Assembly: GCA_024291935.2 (NCBI GenBank)
Contig: JAGTYA010000025.1
Coordinates: 10,809,501-10,873,500 of the forward strand
Source: Okapia johnstoni
Taxonomy: Eukaryota > Chordata > Mammalia > Artiodactyla > Giraffidae
DNA: 64,000 bases
Reading direction: 5' to 3'
Part shown: positions 23,161 through 64,000 of the stretch, in pieces
How the letters are laid out: each line of letters starts with the position of its first letter
How positions within the stretch are numbered: the stretch's first letter is position 1
The notes under the pieces: model-generated
Told to the model about the DNA's origin: nothing
Database searches by the model: none
The model's input: the letters and a program-made list of their open reading frames with translations, nothing else
Position numbers and translations under genes: made by a program

Positions 23161-23689
23161 TTAAAACCCGTCTTGCGTGGACACGACTGAGTGACTGAAC
23201 TGAACTGAACTGAATTGAACTTGTGTGTATGGAAATCGAGCTAAGTTCATTATCTTTAACACCCATGGGGAGCTAGCATAATACAACTAGAATGTCTGGT
23301 GAGCGTTGATTCCCTGAAACATTCTTCTATCCACAGAAGAAGTGTTGGTGACCAAAGGCTGCTCTATCTCACAAGCTGGATTCATACACTTAAGTGGACT
23401 TTGCCTCCAAGTCAGGGAAGTCCTTACTCATCCACGTTTGGGAACCGCCCTTCATTCTAGGGAGTACATCTTAGTAAATGGCATCCCAAATGAACCTTTT
23501 CTTCTGACCTAGAGTCCAGACCCCAGATCTGGACTAGATGTCCTGAAAACCCACTGCAGTCAGCACCCATAAGGGGAGCTGTTTGTAGGGCAGTGCTGGG
23601 CACTTACTTCAGTCTGGCCAGTGAGAATATTGGGTCTTCAGGAGAAAAAGAAAAAGCAAAAACTATTAATTACAGTACATTACTGGGGA

Positions 23690-23893
23690 AAATGCTTCCC
23701 CAGTGGCTCAGTGGTAAATCTACAGAGCTAATGCCGAAGACACAGGTTCAATCCCTGGGTGGAGAAGATTCCCCTGGAGAAGGAAATGGCAACCCACTCC
23801 AGTGTTCGTGCCTGGAGAATTCCATGGACAGAGGAGTCTGGTGGGCTTCAGTCCACGGGGTTGCAAAGAGTTGGACACGACTGAGCCTGCACA
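23690..23893 (+). repeat. Bov-tA SINE
   Basis: Sense copy with 'gcttccccagtggctcagtg' head, 'caggttcaatccctgggtgg' and the Bov-A end 'agagttggacacgactgagc'. Confidence 0.85.
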
Positions 23894-25149
23894 CCCAGGG
23901 AAAAATACAAAATGAGGTCCTTAGGTGAGTTTCATTTGGTTATTTCTCCTACAAATTACAATTGGGGAAAAAATGAATTCAAGTGAGCGCCAGATTCTAT
24001 GAAGCAATTACGAGGAGCAATTTTTCCTTAAAAGAGAGCAGACACATCAATTAGCAGTAATTTTTGACTTAATGCTGACTCTCCATGGTCCTGTAATCGG
24101 CATTTACAACAGAGAGAGGATTTTGTGCACTTCATTCTCAGGACAGTATGTGAATCTACAGGCCAGGCCCCTCTCGGAGGAAGGCAGGGTAGAAACACAG
24201 AAGGGGTACAGAGAACACAGCTGATCATCTCTACCTGGGAAGTCACAGTGTAGCCTGCTAGGTGTTTATATTGAGCTTTAATGGCAAGCCAAGTTTATTC
24301 TTTATCAGCTCCTGCTGAATGAGCATTGAAAGCTTTTTGAAATGCAGGGACTGACTTGAGGCCTGAGCTGTCTCTACTTCCCCAGCTCAGTGGGTGAACC
24401 ATTAAGATGAATTTCCACACCCCCGCCTCCTCCCATCATACTTCATTATCCGGTTTGCAGTCTCACAGTCGCTGGCTTGAAGATTACAAAACAATGTTGT
24501 TGATTTCAAAGAAATGTTAGTGCTGATGCTGGAAGCCTTTGCTAGAGGCCCCAGGGTTTTCTGGCCAGAGGCTGACTTGAAAGAGCACTTTCTGACAATG
24601 ACCCTGCCGGATCTAGGATCTCTGTGGTGGGCTAGGAGTCTGCTCCTGCAGGTGTCAGGGTGAAGGACTGTGCTTCCCTAAGTATGTTTCCTGGGAGTTA
24701 TTTGTTCAAGTGGCAAGAGAAATAGTCTGCAATAAGTCCCTTTTGCAAGAACTGGCATTGCATCTTCTTCTAGGGCATTTCCCATGCATTAAAGATGCTG
24801 GCTTTGCCACTTGGCCATCTTCCGATAAGATTTCAAGCTCTGCTGGCCTTGGTGCAAACAGGTGAGACTCCGGTGAGTTAATAAGCTTATTTGGCTCTTG
24901 CATTACAGCAGTTGCTTTGCAAATTCTGGTGATTTCAACAGAGTGTTTCTGTTATTTGAACATGCTTTTCACAGCATAATAGAGGGGGAATACATGCTTG
25001 GTTGGATCTTAGGCTATTTTGACTTTTGAAACATAAGGAAAAATCAAAGGTGTGTTGTGTTTGTCGTCTTTAATGCTGTTACTGTTTCAACTCTCCTGAG
25101 ATTTTGAAAGACTGTTATCACTGTGACCAAGTTTAAACTGAAGAGCCTC

Positions 25150-25320
25150 TATTTTTAGATTTTGTTGCTGTTCTTTAGTGGCTAGGTTGTGTCCAACTCT
25201 TTGGTGACCTTATGGACTGTAGCCCACCAGGCTCCTCTGTCCATGGGATTTCCCAGGCAAGAATACTGCAGTGCATTGTAGGTGGATTCTTAACCTATTT
25301 AGCCACCTGCGAAGCCTGGA
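25150..25320 (-). repeat. Bov-tA SINE, antisense
   Basis: Antisense Bov-A part 'gttgtgtccaactctttggt' at about 25187-25206, then 'caggcaagaatactgcagtg', ending in a degraded tRNA-like head near 25320. Confidence 0.75.
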
Positions 25321-27419
25321 CATTTTTTTACCCCGTCTCCCAGGGTTGCTAGTATGTGGAGTGGGAGGAGAATTAAACATTAGCCCACTAAATTTGCATA
25401 GGAATCCGTGTTTGTGTTGATTTTATCATTTGATAGGTGTTGCAACTGAGATTCTGGAATAGGTCGTGCCTGGTAGAGGCGGAAGGGGAGGAAGGGGATT
25501 GGTGAAGACACATCGCCAGGCAGAAGGACTTAGACGAGTCAGTCCAAAACATTCCGGCTGATGATCACGCGTAGGAAGGACGGAGCAGAACACCTGAGAA
25601 CTGGGCACCTGAGTACCAAGGGCCAGGCTTGGCCCTCCATGCAACCTGGACCTCCCCCCCACCCCCGCCACGGAGCTGGCAGAGGCAGAGAGGGAGAGCC
25701 AAGGTGTGTTGGGGCTTCCGACCTCCGTCAGAATGATTTCAGATCAGCCAAGTAACAGGAGTGAGAGAGGACAAAGAGGACAAAGCAAGAGACCTTTATT
25801 TGCCCAGCAAGTCTTGCCAGCGTGTGCGTGGAGCTCGGTTGTGTCCGTCTCTTTTGAACTCCATGGGCTGCAGCCCCACAGCCTCCTCTGTGGCTGGCCT
25901 TCCTCTTTTGGAAGAAAAGACCAATATTGGAAGAGCTAGGCTCCTCCCGCCTTGTCCTGCCACCCAAGGCAGGACAGAGTCCTCTGCTTCCAGCTGGTGA
26001 AAGAGGAGGCAGCAGAGAATGACCACTCATTCTTCAATTCCGGTCTCTTACAACCGGAAGGAAGTCATACGGATTCCAGCCGGAGCTCGGGGTGTGCTGG
26101 CTCTGAGACTGCCCGGCCCTGGGGTCACTTTCGGGCCCGATTCAGTTCTGTGTGCCCAGAGCCACACGTCCTCCTGTCTGAGTCTGGAAGGCTGCTCTAA
26201 CAAAGAACCACAGACCAGGGAGCTTAGACGACCAATCGGCTCATTCTTGCGGGGGCTAAAGGTCCAAGGTCAAAGTGTTGGCAGGACTGGTTCCTCATGA
26301 GGGCTGAGAAGCCCATCCAGGCCTTGCTCCCAGCTTCTAGGGTTGGCTGGCCCTCTTAGCCTTCCTTGGCTTGTAGAAGCGTTATCTTGAGCTCCATTTT
26401 CACCTCCACACACACACCATCCCTCTGGGTACATGTCTGTGTCCACATTTCTCCTGCTTACGAGGGTGCCGGTCATGTTGGACTAGGGATCCACCCCACC
26501 CCACTATGACCTCTTCCTAAGTCAGCTCATTACACAGCTGCAGCGGAATGCCATAGGAAACCCTCTCTTCAGGAAAGGTCACGTTGTCAGCTACTGGGGC
26601 TAGGATTTCAGCTAATGAATCTTGTGGAGTGGGGGGGACACAATTCAACCAACAACATCTCGTCACCTTTGTGGCTTTCAACAAGCCAGTGACTTCCATG
26701 TTCCCATGATAAAGGGGACAGATACACATCTGAAAGGGAAGGAAGCACCAGGGGTGACATAATCTGTGAGACAAAGCACTCTCTGAAGGACACCTCTCTT
26801 CGTGTAGACTTTTGACGTCTGGACAGTGAGGCGTCAGCCAGCTTCTCTCAGCAGGAGATGGCACTGGTGGTTCCTGTGCATGACTCACCTGTGAGCCCAT
26901 CATTAGGACGCCGAGGGCAGGAACCTTGACTAGACTCTTTTTTCCCATGACTGACTATTGCCCTCGCAGCCTTGGGACAGGAGAAAAGGCCACCTCTTTC
27001 TCTCCTGTTCTGTGTTGGTAAATTTCTCCATGACCTTCCTATTGTGTGGCTTTCATGCTGAGGAGGGCAGGAATAATTTCCTTCTGAGATGATGTGCAGA
27101 GGTCCAGAGCCAAGCATCCTGGTGTGCTAAGACCAACTCCATGGCTGCTCAAGAGTGCCAGGTTGTTTGCTGATACGCCGTGTATGGGAACCAGTTATGA
27201 CATTATCATAGAGGTATGTCCATGGTGAGAGTGTTTTAAACATGAACCGTGGAAATTCTATATCTAAAGCAAACTGTTTACAAATGACATCCTATTTCTC
27301 AAAGGCTAATACTCAAGTATAAGATGGAATACTTGAGTGTGTGCCCAGTTTTAAATTTTTATATTATTACAAGAAAAGCAATGATCATTTACTGTGGTGG
27401 ATGCTATCGTATGGACTTA

Positions 27420-27505
27420 GCTAATCCTTATGAGAACCCTGTGAGGTGACATGATATTCACTTTTACAGATGGGGAAACTGAATTTACACACCGACAAAA
27501 GTAGC
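27420..27505 (-). repeat. MIR SINE fragment
   Basis: Antisense MIR core with 'ttttacagatggggaaactg' at about 27462-27481. Confidence 0.65.
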
Positions 27506-28199
27506 AGTGCTCCAAGACATTTTCCGCCACACGTGCTATCAGAGTGCATAGAAATTATGCCTTAATTTTTTTCTAATTTTTATTTTGGAAACTGAATTTC
27601 TCACTTGGTTAATTCAAGGAGGATCTGGCTAAATTATTGGATAACTTGATTGATTAGACTACTTTTTTTTTTTTTGGCCCAAATGTTCACCAGCTCAAAG
27701 TTAAAAGCAAGTAGTGTCACTTTTTTTGTTGTTTGCTTGTCTCACCTGCAGAGGTGGTCCACAGGCCGTCATTACCAAATGCCTTCTTGAGAAGCTGAAT
27801 GCTGATGCTGGCAAATATTGACCTCTATGAAGACATCAAGTGATAAGGCTTCACAAGTTAAAGACAAAAACAGATGACACATTGCAGAAGTTGCCTGCAA
27901 GGACAGGTATTTTGCCACCAAGAATGTTTTTGAACTTTTTTTTTCCCTGATGGTGTGTCACTGATAAGGATAGAGTAGGATAGTCAGTTTAGAAATCTCA
28001 CTAGAGGATTAAAGACAGAGAATTTTAAGGGAGTTCGGGAGGCTGTTACAAGCTAATAACCACTCAAGACAAGAATCCAGTAACCTAACAAAAATCTACA
28101 CTACTTTGGAGGAAGATCTGGTGCATCCAAGCACCAGGCACACTCAAGCCCACACACCCTGAGAGTTAAAACACAAGACAAAAGATACGGGATCTGAAT

Positions 28200-28720
28200 C
28201 TTGTTCCATGAAGAGTTAGAGTTAATGTTCCTTTAAGAGTAGCATTTTTGCATTCAGCCAAGACAGAAATACAGGTGAAAGGGGAAAGAGACTGGATGAA
28301 AGGGGACATTCTGCTGAGACCTGAGATGAATTGCCACATTTTAGACTATGTTACCACACTTTTGCTAATATAAATATGATTTAAATAGCGCCAGAACAGT
28401 CCTGGTTAGACCATGTAAACTCTAAGGAGGAACTAATGATGCTAAGCCTTGATGGCTGCCCAAGAATGAGGAGGAAGTTTGTCTTCCTCCCCACTTTTGC
28501 TTAGATGATAAAGATGTAGCCCTCTTGTTTCTTGGGGCTGTGTTCCCTTGCCAGTCCGCTTGTATTTCTCACAAATGTCCTATGCTAACAGACTCACTCT
28601 TTGCCTATCACTTTGCCTCTTGTTGACTTCTTTCTGTGAACCCGAGCTTCAGTAAGTCCTGACACCAGTTGTGTGGTTTCATTTTAAATGACAGTGGGTT
28701 AGAGTCCCTCCCAAGAAGGA
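28200..28720 (+). repeat. Possible retroviral LTR
   Basis: The 28440-28680 segment has LTR-like composition: pyrimidine-rich stretches and a 'gagcttcagtaagtcctgac' end region. No paired LTR or internal genes seen. Weak call from pattern only. Confidence 0.3.
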
Positions 28721-29159
28721 GTGTGGCTTCATCATCAAGTCTTTACCCAAACAAGTCCATCTTTTACTGGGCCAGGCACAGCACATTAAGATGAAAGCAC
28801 TTCTTCTTACTCTGAGTTCTGACGGAGGCAGAAAGCATTTTCAATATGAGAAAGGCCTTTAGGGCATTGCTGGGTGTGTGTGGCGCGCCACTCCTCCCTT
28901 TCCTGTCCTTCGCCCACCTTCAGGCTGGCGTTTCCCAGGGACGTAGTAACTACAGGGTCTTGTCCAGGCTTCTTTCTGGTGCAATACCCCTTTCCTTTTC
29001 CTCCGTCTCCCAAATGTGTGACATACATGTAAGCTATGAAGCAAAACCAAAGGAATCCTCGTGAATAGACCATTGACATAAAACAAGGACTGTAACCCGC
29101 ATGTGCACGCCCTTCAGAGATAATAACATGAATTTCCCCCATCTCTGCTTTAAAAATGG

Positions 29160-29495
29160 TTTTAGATTTATTTTTATTTAAAACATTGTTTTATATTTAT
29201 TTTTATGTTATTTATTTTTGGCGGTGCTGAGCCTCTGTTGTTTCTTGCAAGCCTTCTCTAGCTGGGGAGGGTAGGGGCTACTCTTCCTTGCGTGCCTGGC
29301 CTTCTCAGTGAGGTGGCTTCCCTTGCGGTGGAGCACTGGGCGCCTGGCGCAGGGGCTTCAGTAGTTGTGGCTCAGCAGTTGTGCCTTAGTGACCCCTAGG
29401 CATGGGGGGGGATTCCCCGGGCCAGCGATCTATTAAGCCGAGTCCTCTGCGTTGGCAGGAAGAGTCTTAACCACGAGACCACCAGAGAAGGCCCC
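29160..29495 (-). repeat. CHR-type SINE, antisense
   Basis: A/T-rich tail at 29160-29215 followed by 'ggcggtgctgagcctctgtt', 'ggggcttcagtagttgtggc' and the inverted tRNA-like head ending 'cgagaccaccagagaaggc'. It abuts the ACAD9 CpG island. Confidence 0.75.
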
Positions 29496-29519
29496 GTCCC
29501 CCGCTCTTAGCCTCACTAG

Positions 29520-29770
29520 GTCCCTGCAGCCCCAGCTAGTGACCGCGTTTGGCAAAGACCGCGGGTGTTTGACTGCGGTGCCCCGCCCCCCCCGCCGCCG
29601 TCCAATCAGCGAGCCGCCCGGGGCCCGAGCCCGAGACCGCGCTGGCGCATTGGCGGCCGAGGCGGGGCGCTGGCGCGGGCGGATGGCGTCATCGGCGGCG
29701 CGAGGTCGGCGGGCCGTGATTGAAGGGCCGGGGAGGTGGCAGCAGTGTCGAGAGCGGCTTCGCGGGCAGC
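29520..29770 (+). promoter_or_regulatory. ACAD9: ACAD9 CpG-island promoter and 5' UTR
   Basis: CpG-dense sequence running into exon 1 (about 29540-29960). It has a CCAAT box (ccaatcagc, 29602-29610), a reverse CCAAT (attgg, 29649-29653) and a CRE-like cgtca (gcgtcat, 29686-29692). No TATA box, as expected of a housekeeping mitochondrial gene. The start site cannot be fixed from sequence, but is likely between 29650 and 29740. Confidence 0.75.
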
Positions 29771-63750
<33,980 letters not shown>

Positions 63751-64000
63751 GTGCGTTGCCCGCCGTCCCAGTGGGTGCCGTGCGGTCCCGGGCCGCTCCC
63801 TGCTGCCCGGGCAGGGAGGCTCACGCTGAGGGCCCGCGGAGCAGAGAGAACCGGGGTCCGGGCATCCCCCCGCCCGGCTGGAGGCCTCGTCTGCCTGGAG
63901 CGGGCCTGGCTTCCTGCCGCCCATTCTGGGAGGGCAGCCCATGGAGCACAGGGTGCACAGCCTGGGGTCCCAAGTGCCCACCGTGATTCTTTTTTCTTGG
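63751..64000 (+). other. ACAD9: ACAD9 intron 8, start
   Basis: GC-rich intron running off the window; nothing else recognised. Confidence 0.75.

Larger units (their letters stand above)
16813..29600. other. IQSEC1-ACAD9 intergenic region
   Basis: 12.8 kb without a recognisable gene. 16.8-18.4 kb: nothing recognised. 18.5-19.5 kb: L2. 20.2-20.9 kb: possible old L1. 21.2-23.2 kb: SINE, BovB and LTR cluster. 23.7 kb and 25.2 kb: Bov SINEs. 25.3-28.2 kb: mostly unique, with a MIR near 27.45 kb. 28.2-28.7 kb: possible LTR. 29.16-29.49 kb: CHR SINE directly before the ACAD9 CpG island. Confidence 0.7.

Overview
The window is mammalian nuclear DNA from a pecoran ruminant (cattle, sheep, goat or deer group). 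The evidence is the repeat set: BovB (RTE) LINEs, Bov-tA/Bov-A SINEs, CHR-type tRNA-derived SINEs, artiodactyl L1 and endogenous retroviral LTRs, together with intron-rich genes whose GT-AG junctions agree in phase from exon to exon. No bacterial genes, operons or CRISPR arrays are present. Gene names and repeat families come from my recognition of the sequence; no database search was run.

Two protein-coding genes lie on the + strand, both cut by the window edges. Positions 1-16.8 kb hold the 3' half of IQSEC1 (BRAG2), an ARF-GTPase exchange factor. Nine coding exons (476-13946) give the end of the Sec7 domain, the PH domain and a proline/histidine-rich tail, followed by a 2.9 kb 3' UTR with AATAAA at 16789. 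In this sequence a run of seven C (13895-13901) puts the expected C-terminal end out of frame. Positions 29.6 kb to the end hold the 5' half of ACAD9, a mitochondrial acyl-CoA dehydrogenase and complex I assembly factor. A CpG-island promoter is followed by eight exons (29771-63750) that give exactly 293 codons.

Between the genes, 16.8-29.6 kb is intergenic and carries L2, BovB, SINE and LTR remnants. ACAD9 intron 2 (34083-56815, 22.7 kb) is a dense nest of transposons. It contains three large inverted duplications (arms about 215-330 bp, about 90 to 98% identical) and a PSMB7 retropseudogene that was inserted into an antisense L1 and then split by a local inversion with a 24-bp inverted duplication at its breakpoints. 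Near the right edge, exon 7 of ACAD9 is flanked by a 340-bp (CA)n tract on one side and a TG-rich tract on the other, which are complementary in the pre-mRNA.

The two genes have no known functional link. Their adjacency is of interest as a chromosome-evolution junction, because in human they lie on opposite arms of chromosome 3. I found no new multi-gene system. The most notable material is the local-inversion history of ACAD9 intron 2, the broken PSMB7 retrocopy and the IQSEC1 C-terminal frameshift.
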